Assembly: GCA_945947715.1 (NCBI GenBank)
Contig: CAMEYZ010000020.1
Location: 1 to 16,681 of the forward strand
Length of the DNA stretch: 16,681 nt
Direction: 5' to 3'
Origin: an uncultured Clostridia bacterium
GTDB lineage: Bacteria; Bacillota; Clostridia; Oscillospirales; Ruminococcaceae
Both the position numbers and the translations under genes were made by a program. Positions 6,196 through 12,329 of this stretch are shown here, piece after piece. Below the pieces are notes generated by a model that did not search any database, had not been told where the DNA came from, and worked only from the letters and a program-made list of their open reading frames with translations. Numbering within the stretch: the first letter of the stretch is position 1; the number at the start of each line of letters is the position of its first letter.

Positions 6196-8091
6196 ATGAG
6201 CAGCGCCAAAGAAAGGTTCGATGATCTCAACAGGAGACTGACCGAAGCGACAAAGGATATCACCTTTAAAAGCTATTTCCCCGCTTTGCTTTTTTTTCTC
6301 ACCTTCGGGCTTATAGACCTGCTTTACTGTCAGTCGATACTGATAATGCCGAATTTCCCCGTTGAGCAGAGCATACAGCGGATGATAATGTCAAACATAA
6401 TTGCACTTTCCTCGCTGGTGTTCATGTTCAGGAAAAAGCCCTCCGTCATCATATATTCGGTGATATCTGTGTTTATGCTGTGCTACGGCTTTGCGCAGCT
6501 GTGCTACAGTAATGCGGACAATACGCTGTTCAGGCTCAATGCGATATTTTCTGCCGGGGAGGGCGTGAAATATTTATCGGATATCCTGAAAAATATTCCC
6601 ATAAGTACATACGTGTATTTCGTGGTGATACTGATACTGACGGCTTTGTCGGCTTTTCTGATACTGCGCTTTTCCGCAGAGCCCGAAAAGGGAGTCCCGA
6701 GGAAATTCAAGTATATAACCAATTCTGTCGTATTTGTATGCTCGGCAGCATTTGTGGCTGCGCTGCCGTATATCAAGACCTCGGATTTCGAGGACGGCAA
6801 CGGCAGCTTTACGGCATATAATTACAGGAATTTTGTCAGCGCGGACAGCCTTTACCGCGATAACGACATTTTTATATATCTGCAGCGGGATATTATCTGT
6901 ACGATAAAGCAGAGCGTTTTCCCGTCCGATAATACCGAAATGATAGCCGAATATTTTTCGGAGCGCGCCCCCCATGAGGACAACGATAAAACGGGGATAT
7001 TCAAGGGAAAAAATCTAATAGTGGTGCAGATGGAAAGCCTTGATTACAGCGGCATCTCCGAGAAGAACTGTCCGAATCTGGTGAGGTTCATGAACGAGGG
7101 GATAAACTTTGAGAATTTCTATTCCTCCCGCTTCGGCGATACCTTCACCTTCGGCACCGAGATGACCGTGAACACGGGACTGTTCGCGCCCTCGGGAGCT
7201 TCGGTGACAAATGCGTATGAGGATAATGCATTTCCGTATTCGCTGCCGAATCTGTTCAGAGCAAAAGGGTATTCTGCCAACGAGTTCCATTTCAACACCC
7301 CCGATTTTTATAACAGAGGCGTGATGCACAAGACCTTCGGCTTTGAAAACTATATCCGGTACGAGGACTATGCGGAGAATAAGGCTCAGAATTTTGAGAT
7401 AGACGATACGGTGGTCACCGACGACGGATTGTATAATAAGCTGACAGAAAGCGAACATTTTCTTGATTATATCGTGACCTACAGCGCACATGTGCCCTAT
7501 TCGGAAAACGAGCTGTACCTGGAGGCGATAAGGAGACATCCGCAGCTGGCGGTTTCGGATAGTCAGGATGAAATGGCGTATTTCCGTGCGCAGGCGTCTC
7601 TGACGGACGATATGGCGGGAGCGCTCGTGAGCCGTCTCGAAGAGGACGGACTTCTGGACGATACTGTTATCCTGTTTGTGACCGATCACTACTGCTCCGA
7701 CCTGGTAGAGCATTCCGACCAGGACGAGCTGGTCTCGAATACGCCCTGCTTCATTTATGCCAAGGGAATAGAGCCTGAAACTGTTGAAAAGGTATGTGGT
7801 ACTGCTGATATCCTTCCGACGATAGTGAATCTGTTCGGGCTGGGCAGCGTCGATAATTATCCGGGTCATGACATATTTGACGATAATTATGAGGGATATG
7901 TATACTTCCAGAATCTTGCTTGGATAAATTCTGATTATTTCTGCCGCAATGGCAGCATTATTGAGAATTATTGCGGCAGCGAGCCTGACAAGGACTATAT
8001 AAATTCGATGGACGAGCTTGCCAAAAAACGCATGGAGGTAAATAACAGAATACTCTTTACCGATTACTATGCCGAGGAAAAGTCCGAATAA
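6196..8091 (+). CDS. LTA synthase-like membrane sulfatase family protein
   Basis: This polytopic membrane protein has an extracellular alkaline-phosphatase/sulfatase domain, like LtaS enzymes that build polyglycerolphosphate from phosphatidylglycerol. It has 631 aa with five N-terminal TM segments (about 27-50, 64-79, 84-104, 137-158, 175-192) and a catalytic domain from about 270. Likely active residues by analogy: E280 (QMESLD), nucleophile T316 (RFGDT), H432 (YSAHVPY), and D497/H498 (TDHY). FYNRGVMHKTFGF (371-383) matches the substrate-pocket FWNR region. The nucleophile loop reads GDTFTFGTE rather than the GKTSDAE-type sequence of canonical LtaS, so the exact polymer or substrate is uncertain. 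AAGGAG (6181-6186) sits 9 nt before the third of three nearby ATGs, the only one in frame. Confidence 0.9.
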   Translation: MSSAKERFDDLNRRLTEATKDITFKSYFPALLFFLTFGLIDLLYCQSILIMPNFPVEQSIQRMIMSNIIALSSLVFMFRKKPSVIIYSVISVFMLCYGFAQLCYSNADNTLFRLNAIFSAGEGVKYLSDILKNIPISTYVYFVVILILTALSAFLILRFSAEPEKGVPRKFKYITNSVVFVCSAAFVAALPYIKTSDFEDGNGSFTAYNYRNFVSADSLYRDNDIFIYLQRDIICTIKQSVFPSDNTEMIAEYFSERAPHEDNDKTGIFKGKNLIVVQMESLDYSGISEKNCPNLVRFMNEGINFENFYSSRFGDTFTFGTEMTVNTGLFAPSGASVTNAYEDNAFPYSLPNLFRAKGYSANEFHFNTPDFYNRGVMHKTFGFENYIRYEDYAENKAQNFEIDDTVVTDDGLYNKLTESEHFLDYIVTYSAHVPYSENELYLEAIRRHPQLAVSDSQDEMAYFRAQASLTDDMAGALVSRLEEDGLLDDTVILFVTDHYCSDLVEHSDQDELVSNTPCFIYAKGIEPETVEKVCGTADILPTIVNLFGLGSVDNYPGHDIFDDNYEGYVYFQNLAWINSDYFCRNGSIIENYCGSEPDKDYINSMDELAKKRMEVNNRILFTDYYAEEKSE

Positions 8092-8103
8092 AGCTAAACA
8101 AAT

Positions 8104-8140
8104 AAAAAATTTCAGCTGTGTATGCGGCTGGAATTTTTTT
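8104..8140 (+). terminator. Terminator after the LTA synthase-like gene
   Basis: An A-rich arm ending CAGC (8106-8116) pairs with GCTG and a T-rich arm (8127-8137) over 11 bp with a 10-nt loop. The run of seven T (8134-8140) gives a U-rich tail. It ends the walJ-sulfatase transcript. Confidence 0.85.
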
Positions 8141-8158
8141 GTGCAGACGGTCTTCGGC

Positions 8159-8187
8159 TTGACTTTTTGGGCGGATTATGATATGAT
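8159..8187 (+). promoter_or_regulatory. ymdB promoter
   Basis: TTGACT (8159-8164), a 17-nt spacer and TATGAT (8182-8187), 28 nt upstream of the ymdB start and just after the preceding terminator. Confidence 0.85.
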
Positions 8188-8215
8188 TAGCATATTGAAT
8201 TGGAGGAATTATTTT

Positions 8216-8977
8216 ATGCGATTTCTGTTTGTGGGAGATATTGTGGGAAGCCGGGGCTGCCACTTTGCAGCAGCAAAGGTGCCTGAGATAAGAAAGGAAT
8301 ACGGAGTTGATTTTGTCATAGTCAACGGTGAGAACTCTGCTGACGGAAACGGTATAACTCCCGCTTCCGCCGATATGCTTTCCTTTGCGGACGTTATCAC
8401 TACCGGAAATCATGTTTTCCGCCGCAGGGAGATATATGATACTCTGAACGGAAACTGCAATATTATCCGTCCTGCAAACTATCCTGAGGGCGCGCCCGGA
8501 AGGGGAGTGTTTATCCTTGATATGGGAAGAGCGCGAATTGCTGTGATAAATCTTATGGGCACTATATTCATGGAGAGCTTGGATAATCCGTTTACGGTCA
8601 TCGACAGCCTGCTGGAGGATATTGATACGCCGAATATCATCGTGGATATCCACGCCGAGGCTACCTCCGAAAAGAAGGCATTGGGACAATATCTGGACGG
8701 AAGGGTCACCGCAGTTATAGGAACTCATACTCATGTGCAGACCTCAGACGAGGTCATTCTGCCTAAGGGAACAGCGTATATCACCGATGCGGGCATGTGC
8801 GGAGCAGAGCTTTCTGTGCTGGGAGTGAAGAGCGAGATTATTATAAATAAGCTGAGAACTAAGCTTCCGAATAAATTTATTGAGTCGGAAAATCCTCCCT
8901 TTTTAAACGGCATAGTGGCGGAATTCGACGAAAAAGTCGGTAAATCTGCCTATATAAAACGTATTTTGATTAGATAA
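8216..8977 (+). CDS. ymdB: YmdB-type metallophosphoesterase
   Basis: This is a cytosolic dinuclear-metal phosphodiesterase of the YmdB family. The B. subtilis protein hydrolyses 2',3'-cAMP and affects biofilm versus motility decisions and RNase Y-dependent RNA levels. The 253-aa product has the family length. Metal ligands expected from the family are visible: D8 (FVGDIVG), E39/N40 (NGENSADG), N65/H66 (TGNHVF), H146 (DIHAEATSEK) and H171/H173 (GTHTHVQTSD), followed by ITDAGMCG. The start at 8216 is set by TTGGAGGAATT ending 8 nt upstream; the open frame from 8069 would run through the terminator and promoter. The downstream gene is spoVS, as in B. subtilis, but rny is not adjacent here. Confidence 0.95.
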   Translation: MRFLFVGDIVGSRGCHFAAAKVPEIRKEYGVDFVIVNGENSADGNGITPASADMLSFADVITTGNHVFRRREIYDTLNGNCNIIRPANYPEGAPGRGVFILDMGRARIAVINLMGTIFMESLDNPFTVIDSLLEDIDTPNIIVDIHAEATSEKKALGQYLDGRVTAVIGTHTHVQTSDEVILPKGTAYITDAGMCGAELSVLGVKSEIIINKLRTKLPNKFIESENPPFLNGIVAEFDEKVGKSAYIKRILIR

Positions 8978-9001
8978 AACAGCGAAATGTTTTTGCAGCT
9001 A

Positions 9002-9030
9002 TTGATTTTAATGCAAAATTGGAGTATACT
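9002..9030 (+). promoter_or_regulatory. spoVS promoter
   Basis: TTGATT (9002-9007), a 17-nt spacer and TATACT (9025-9030). It looks sigma-A-like. I see no clear sigma-H box, although spoVS of B. subtilis is a sigma-H gene. Confidence 0.75.
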
Positions 9031-9098
9031 TTGTGTAAAGGTATAACTTATCCTTTGCAGAGGAACTATTCCTCAAAACCAATCAGGGAGGTTAGCAA

Positions 9099-9359
9099 AT
9101 GGAAGTCCTCAAGGTATCTTCAAGGTCAGTCCCCAATTCGGTGGCGGGAGCAATTGCCAGTGTTGTTAGAGACGAGGGCGCAGTTGAGGTCCAGGCTATC
9201 GGCGCAGGCGCTATTAATCAGGCTGTTAAGGCAATAGCTATCGCAAGGGGATATCTTACTCCGGTGGGAGTGGATCTGATCTGTATCCCAACTTTTGCAA
9301 ATATCAATATCAACGGCGAAGACAGAACCGCGATCAAAATGATCTGTGAAAAACGATAA
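9099..9359 (+). CDS. spoVS: Stage V sporulation protein S
   Basis: This 86-aa Alba-like protein is almost identical in layout to SpoVS, which affects septation and late sporulation and is thought to bind nucleic acid. The whole sequence fits the family: MEVLKVSSRS at the start, SVAGAIASVVRDEG (14-27), AIGAGAINQAVKAIAIARGY (33-52) and FANININGEDRTAIK (66-80). AGGGAGG lies 7 nt before the ATG. It has its own promoter and a strong terminator, and sits directly after ymdB. SpoVS also occurs in bacteria that rarely or never sporulate, so its presence does not prove sporulation. Confidence 0.97.
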   Translation: MEVLKVSSRSVPNSVAGAIASVVRDEGAVEVQAIGAGAINQAVKAIAIARGYLTPVGVDLICIPTFANININGEDRTAIKMICEKR

Positions 9360-9365
9360 TCAGAA

Positions 9366-9400
9366 AAGTCCCCGTTCACTGCGAACGGGGACTTGAATTT
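9366..9400. terminator. Strong hairpin between spoVS and the converging small gene
   Basis: A perfect 12-bp GC-rich stem (9366-9377 with 9383-9394) has a 5-nt loop. T-runs are short on both sides (GAATTTT on plus, CTTTTCTG on minus). It probably serves both spoVS and the converging minus-strand pair. Confidence 0.8.
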
Positions 9401-9570
9401 TAAAGCTTGATTATCTCCGAGGTCTCTCGGTCATAGACTGCGTTGGCTTTATGGGCATTTTTTACGTTCCCCTTTTTGGTGGTAATATTATCGGTTATGG
9501 TATTTGTGTAGTACATTCCGGTAATAATATTGTCAATGACGGGAGCGGCTTTTTTTCTGCGCTTGCTCAT
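9400..9570 (-). CDS. Small basic protein, 56 aa, unknown
   Basis: An open frame reads MSKRRKKAAPVIDNIITGMY at the start and ends in RETSEIIKL. The N-terminus is strongly basic (residues 3-7), and the middle is Thr/Asn-rich. The ATG follows the stop codon of the upstream 141-aa gene by a single base (TGA-T-ATG on the minus strand), with AGAGG about 10 nt before it. It ends just before the hairpin shared with spoVS. This context and a clean codon pattern argue for a real, translationally coupled gene. No family is recognised; a nucleic-acid or spore role is only a guess from charge. Confidence 0.72.
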   Translation of the reverse strand: MSKRRKKAAPVIDNIITGMYYTNTITDNITTKKGNVKNAHKANAVYDRETSEIIKL

Positions 9571-9571
9571 A

Positions 9572-9997
9572 TCAGAGGAACCTCTTCAGAGAATCTATAT
9601 ACTGCTGCTCGCGGGAAAGCATTTCCTTTGCCTGCTTTGCCGCTTGGGGAGACAGATTTTTTGTGCCGTTTAGTGCCTTGTTGATGTCGATGATGCCCAT
9701 GTTAGTGCCCTGTATCATCATCTCGGCGATGTGCTCGGAGCTGTTGTCACGGGCAAGCTCAAAGGCGATGCCTGCCTTTGACATGACCCGCTTCATTACG
9801 GGCAGCCGCTGAGGAATATTGCTGTTTCCGCGCATGCTGCTTGCCACGGCGTTTGATTCGTTATGATACATGTTCAGCTGCTTGTTGAGCTCCTTTTTCA
9901 GCTCGCCGTCGGATACCTTGGGAAGCACCTGTCTTATGGCATAGGTCCCCATGGCAGCGTTCTGATACAATGAGTTTTCAAGATTTGACTGTTTCAT
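9572..9997 (-). CDS. Helical protein of unknown function, 141 aa
   Basis: The 141-aa product is predicted from composition to be all-helical: amphipathic stretches around 5-26, 29-55, 65-84, 86-110 and 116-140. Polar residues that could bind metal recur (H45, E47, E80, E88, H89, E92, D104), so a ferritin-like four-helix bundle is possible but not shown. The start at 9997 is chosen for AAAGGAG 9 nt upstream; the open frame reaches 10054 without a ribosome site. It is the first gene of a two-gene unit with the 56-aa protein and diverges from the membrane-protein gene at 10183. No function is assigned. Confidence 0.82.
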   Translation of the reverse strand: MKQSNLENSLYQNAAMGTYAIRQVLPKVSDGELKKELNKQLNMYHNESNAVASSMRGNSNIPQRLPVMKRVMSKAGIAFELARDNSSEHIAEMMIQGTNMGIIDINKALNGTKNLSPQAAKQAKEMLSREQQYIDSLKRFL

Positions 9998-10081
9998 CGG
10001 TTTTGTTCTCCTTTCTTTTTTGTCGGGAGTTATCCCATAATTATTATTCCACACCGAAAATAAATATTAAAGGAAAATACA

Positions 10082-10110
10082 TTGCAAAAAGCAAATAAAT
10101 GTGTTATTAT
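10082..10110 (+). promoter_or_regulatory. Promoter of the membrane-protein gene
   Basis: TTGCAA (10082-10087), a 17-nt spacer and TATTAT (10105-10110). The transcript would start near 10117, giving a 5' leader of about 65 nt. Confidence 0.75.
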
Positions 10111-10182
10111 ATAAGAATAGTATAAATTGCTGTCGGATATATGCCGATAACGAAACATCTGATCAACAGAAAGGAAAAGCTA

Positions 10183-10782
10183 ATGAACAACTACTCAGGA
10201 ACAAAGCCGGAATCATTTATCAAGCGTGTACTTAAGGGCTGGCTGTACTATGTTATGGGATTCGTTATGAATTTATGGCTGGTTACGGTAATGATGGCAA
10301 TGGCTTCCGATTTTCTTATCGTTAAGTTTTTGCTTGGGATAGCCGCGCTGGTCATAATTGACGGACTGTTTTTCAATTTTGCATACAATGCGGCTCGGCG
10401 TGACCGTGAGCTGATAAAATTCCACGGCATGGAGCAGGATAAGAGTATGTCGTTGAAGCTGGCGCTGCTGGTGCCCATATTTGGATATATAATGTATATC
10501 TTACTGTTTCTGGTAAAGCTTGGCGTATTTGACGGGACTATTCTCGGACAGAACGGCTTTAACTATTATATACTGTTAAATCTTCACACGCTGCCTTGGA
10601 TAGCCATGATAACCGATGGCAGGACCCTTGAATATCTCACCTGGGGAGGAATGTTCGGACTGCTGCTGATACAGCTCACCGAGCCTGCGACTATCGTGCT
10701 GACCTATGAGCTTACTTTGAGGGATGTTGACGTTAAGGAGATCATCTTTTACGGGAAGAAGAAAAAGGCTGACAGGAAGTAA
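10183..10782 (+). CDS. Membrane protein of unknown function, five TM segments
   Basis: This 199-aa integral membrane protein has hydrophobic segments at about 20-41, 43-68, 92-114, 127-145 and 153-175. It has a basic cytoplasmic-type loop at 71-90 (ARRDRELIKF) and a C-terminal tail ending GKKKKADRK. The start at 10183 follows AAGGAA (10171-10176) by 6 nt. An in-frame ATG at 10141 would add 14 residues but lacks a ribosome site. No catalytic or transport motif is recognised. It has its own promoter. The next element downstream is the T-box promoter, and I see no clear terminator between them, so some readthrough into the leader is possible. Confidence 0.85.
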   Translation: MNNYSGTKPESFIKRVLKGWLYYVMGFVMNLWLVTVMMAMASDFLIVKFLLGIAALVIIDGLFFNFAYNAARRDRELIKFHGMEQDKSMSLKLALLVPIFGYIMYILLFLVKLGVFDGTILGQNGFNYYILLNLHTLPWIAMITDGRTLEYLTWGGMFGLLLIQLTEPATIVLTYELTLRDVDVKEIIFYGKKKKADRK

Positions 10783-10796
10783 ATTTGATTTTTTGC

Positions 10797-10825
10797 TTGA
10801 CAAATCTGATAAAGTATGTTAATAT
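10797..10825 (+). promoter_or_regulatory. Promoter of the T-box leader
   Basis: TTGACA (10797-10802), a 17-nt spacer and TAATAT (10820-10825), only 14 nt past the preceding gene. It drives the T-box leader and the genes after it. Confidence 0.85.
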
Positions 10826-11055
10826 TGATTCAAGCAACCCAATATTATAAATGCAATGACGGAAAGAAAAGCGGACAGGCAGCTCCAGAGAGCCTTCGGA
10901 CGGTGTGAGAAGGTGCATGCTCCCGTAATATACATTCCCGAGCAGAAAATGTGAAAGGCTTTGCTTAGTAGCGTTTTTCGTGTGGACGCGTTAAGTCCTT
11001 TGAGGTTATCTGCGCTATCTTGTGCGGATGATAAACTGAGGTGGTACCACGGAAG

Positions 11056-11141
11056 ACTGAACCACGATTAAAAAATGCACAAAAAATTGCGCTTATGCTT
11101 TATGCGCGGATTTTTTGGCTGCACTTTTATCGTGGGTCAGT
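11056..11141 (+). other. Extra long hairpin inside the T-box expression platform
   Basis: The arms pair in segments: 11056-11060 with 11137-11141, 11062-11068 with 11129-11135, A-rich 11070-11073 with 11125-11128, TGCA 11076-11079 with 11120-11123, A6-T 11081-11087 with 11110-11116, and GCGC 11089-11092 with 11104-11107, around an 11-nt loop. In most T-boxes the gap between antiterminator strands is much shorter. The distal half (11081-11116), ending in T6, could itself act as a terminator. Confidence 0.75.
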
Positions 11142-11147
11142 GTTATC

Positions 11148-11181
11148 GTCCTCTGACAGTAATGCTGTCAGAGGACTTTTT
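11148..11181 (+). terminator. T-box leader terminator
   Basis: A perfect 12-bp stem (11148-11159 with 11165-11176), a 5-nt loop and T5. Its 5' arm contains the bases 11148-11153 needed for the antiterminator, so the two structures exclude each other, as in standard T-box control. Confidence 0.92.
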
Positions 11182-11200
11182 GCTTTTGACGGAGGATATT

Positions 11201-12082
11201 ATGCAGACAGTAAGTGCAAAAACTATCTTGCAGAAGGGCGGCGGCTCGGACTGGTTCGGCTGCGACTATAATATGAATCTCTACAGGGGCTGCTGTCACG
11301 GCTGTATCTACTGCGACAGCCGCAGCGACTGCTATCATGTGGAGGATTTCGATACCGTCAGAGTTAAAGAAAACTGCATTGAGCTGCTCCGAAACGAGCT
11401 GCGCCACAAGGTCAGAAGCGGAGTTATCGGGACAGGTGCCATGAGCGACCCGTACAATCCCTTTGAAAGGGAAGAATGTATCACACAGAAGGCGCTCATG
11501 CTCATCGACGCGTACAATTTTGGCTCGGTGATGATAACAAAATCTGCGCTTATCGCTCGCGATGTGGATATCTATGCGGATATTTCGGAACATTCTCCGG
11601 TGCTGTGTCTTATGACGATAACAGCTGCTGATGATAAGCTCTGCGGCATGATTGAGCCAAACGTTTCCCGCTCCTCGGAAAGATTTGAGGCTCTTGCGAA
11701 GCTGTCCGAAAGGGGGATATTCACGGGGATAACAATGACGCCAGTGCTGCCCTTTATCGAGGACAATGAGGACAATATCCTGCGTATTGTCCGGACTGCA
11801 AAGGAGTGCGGAGTGAGAGCAGTTTATCCCATGTTCGGGGTGACTCTGCGGGCAAATCAGCGGGACTATTTCTATACAAGACTTAACGAGCTTTTCCCAG
11901 GAATGTCCGACAGATACAGGAACTATTACGGCGAGCGCTATGGCTGTACATCACCCAATGCGAAAAGGCTGTATCAGCGCTTTGCGGAGGAATGTGAAAA
12001 GCTGGGCATACTATATAAAATGCAGGATATTGTTTCCTCGTACAAAATGGGGTACGGGGATATGCAGCTTTCGTTTTTCTGA
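11201..12082 (+). CDS. SPL family radical SAM protein
   Basis: This 293-aa radical SAM enzyme belongs to the COG1533 / spore photoproduct lyase-like group. The [4Fe-4S] motif C-x3-C-x2-C is at C31, C35 and C38 in YRGCCHGCIYCDSR. Typical features follow: GAMSDPYNPFE, VMITKSALIARDVD, LMTITAADD, EPNVSRSSERFEALAKLSERGI and a MTPVLPFIEDNEDN segment. The substrate of these SPL-like proteins is mostly unknown, and DNA photoproduct repair is established only for true SplB. The start at 11201 is set by GGAGG (11191-11195); the longer frame from 11075 lies inside the T-box hairpins. It is the first gene after a Tyr T-box, which is an odd place for it, and the transcript appears to continue into tyrS. 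Confidence 0.9.
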   Translation: MQTVSAKTILQKGGGSDWFGCDYNMNLYRGCCHGCIYCDSRSDCYHVEDFDTVRVKENCIELLRNELRHKVRSGVIGTGAMSDPYNPFEREECITQKALMLIDAYNFGSVMITKSALIARDVDIYADISEHSPVLCLMTITAADDKLCGMIEPNVSRSSERFEALAKLSERGIFTGITMTPVLPFIEDNEDNILRIVRTAKECGVRAVYPMFGVTLRANQRDYFYTRLNELFPGMSDRYRNYYGERYGCTSPNAKRLYQRFAEECEKLGILYKMQDIVSSYKMGYGDMQLSFF

Positions 12083-12103
12083 CGAACGTTTCAGGGTGAT
12101 GAA

Positions 12104-12259
12104 ATGGAAGATTCAGATCCTTTTCTGTATGATCTGCCGGATGAAGAAATAATAGATGAAGTGAAATATTCAATGGAAATAAAAAGGGGTGAGGACAATG
12201 CCCGTAATTTTCCTTATTATCGGGATATTCTGTTTCTATCAGGGCTACAAAATATATAA
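12104..12259 (+). CDS. Possible small ORF, 51 aa, acidic N-terminus
   Basis: The frame reads MEDSDPFLYDLPDEEIID and so on, ending FLSGLQNI. It starts 21 nt after the SPL gene, with a weak AGGGTG site 6 nt upstream. The N-terminal half has a normal protein look. The second half overlaps the 24-aa frame below, which has the better start signal. The 51-aa frame could be real by itself, or it could be a short acidic protein whose natural continuation was lost. Moderate confidence only. Confidence 0.5.
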   Translation: MEDSDPFLYDLPDEEIIDEVKYSMEIKRGEDNARNFPYYRDILFLSGLQNI

Positions 12260-12272
12260 GAACAAAAAGTAA
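12198..12272 (+). CDS. Possible single-TM micropeptide, 24 aa
   Basis: The frame MPVIFLIIGIFCFYQGYKIYKNKK, split here as MPVIFLIIGIFCFY then QGYKIYKNKK, encodes one hydrophobic helix followed by a Lys-rich end, the layout of a small membrane protein with positive residues inside. A good ribosome site (GGGGTGAGG, 12186-12194) precedes the ATG. It overlaps the 51-aa frame in a different phase and ends 57 nt before tyrS. Confidence 0.5.
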   Translation: MPVIFLIIGIFCFYQGYKIYKNKK

Positions 12273-12329
12273 TGACGTTTGCACACAAGCAAACTGACTA
12301 TAGATAAAAATTTTCAGGAGGAAAAAATA

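Larger units (their letters stand above)
10832..11181 (+). promoter_or_regulatory. T-box riboswitch leader, probable tRNA-Tyr specificity
   Basis: The leader senses uncharged tRNA and allows transcription when charging is low. Stem I landmarks are present: CAATGACGGAAAGAAAAG on the 5' side, AGAGAGCC (from 10887) and GGTGTGAGAAGG in the upper stem, and CATTCCCGAGCAG on the 3' side. The likely specifier is UAC (Tyr) at 10931-10933, just before that 3' segment. The antiterminator 5' strand GAGG (11038-11041), the bulge TGGTACC that binds the tRNA acceptor end (11042-11048) and ACG (11049-11051) pair with CGT-CCTC (11147-11153). The competing terminator reuses those 3' bases. The specifier call is by alignment to leader landmarks and is supported by tyrS downstream. 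A long extra hairpin (11056-11141) lies between the antiterminator strands. Confidence 0.92.

Noticed and set aside
7015..7869. 284-aa minus-strand frame opposite the LTA synthase-like gene
   Set aside because: It is a shadow of the catalytic domain coding sequence, without start signals.
11075..11200. Upstream extension of the SPL radical SAM frame
   Set aside because: It lies within the T-box hairpins and has no ribosome site; the start at 11201 does.
12279..12304. Possible promoter directly before tyrS (TTGCAC and TATAGA)
   Set aside because: The spacer is only 14 nt and the boxes are poor, in contrast to the strong 16-17 nt promoters elsewhere in the window.
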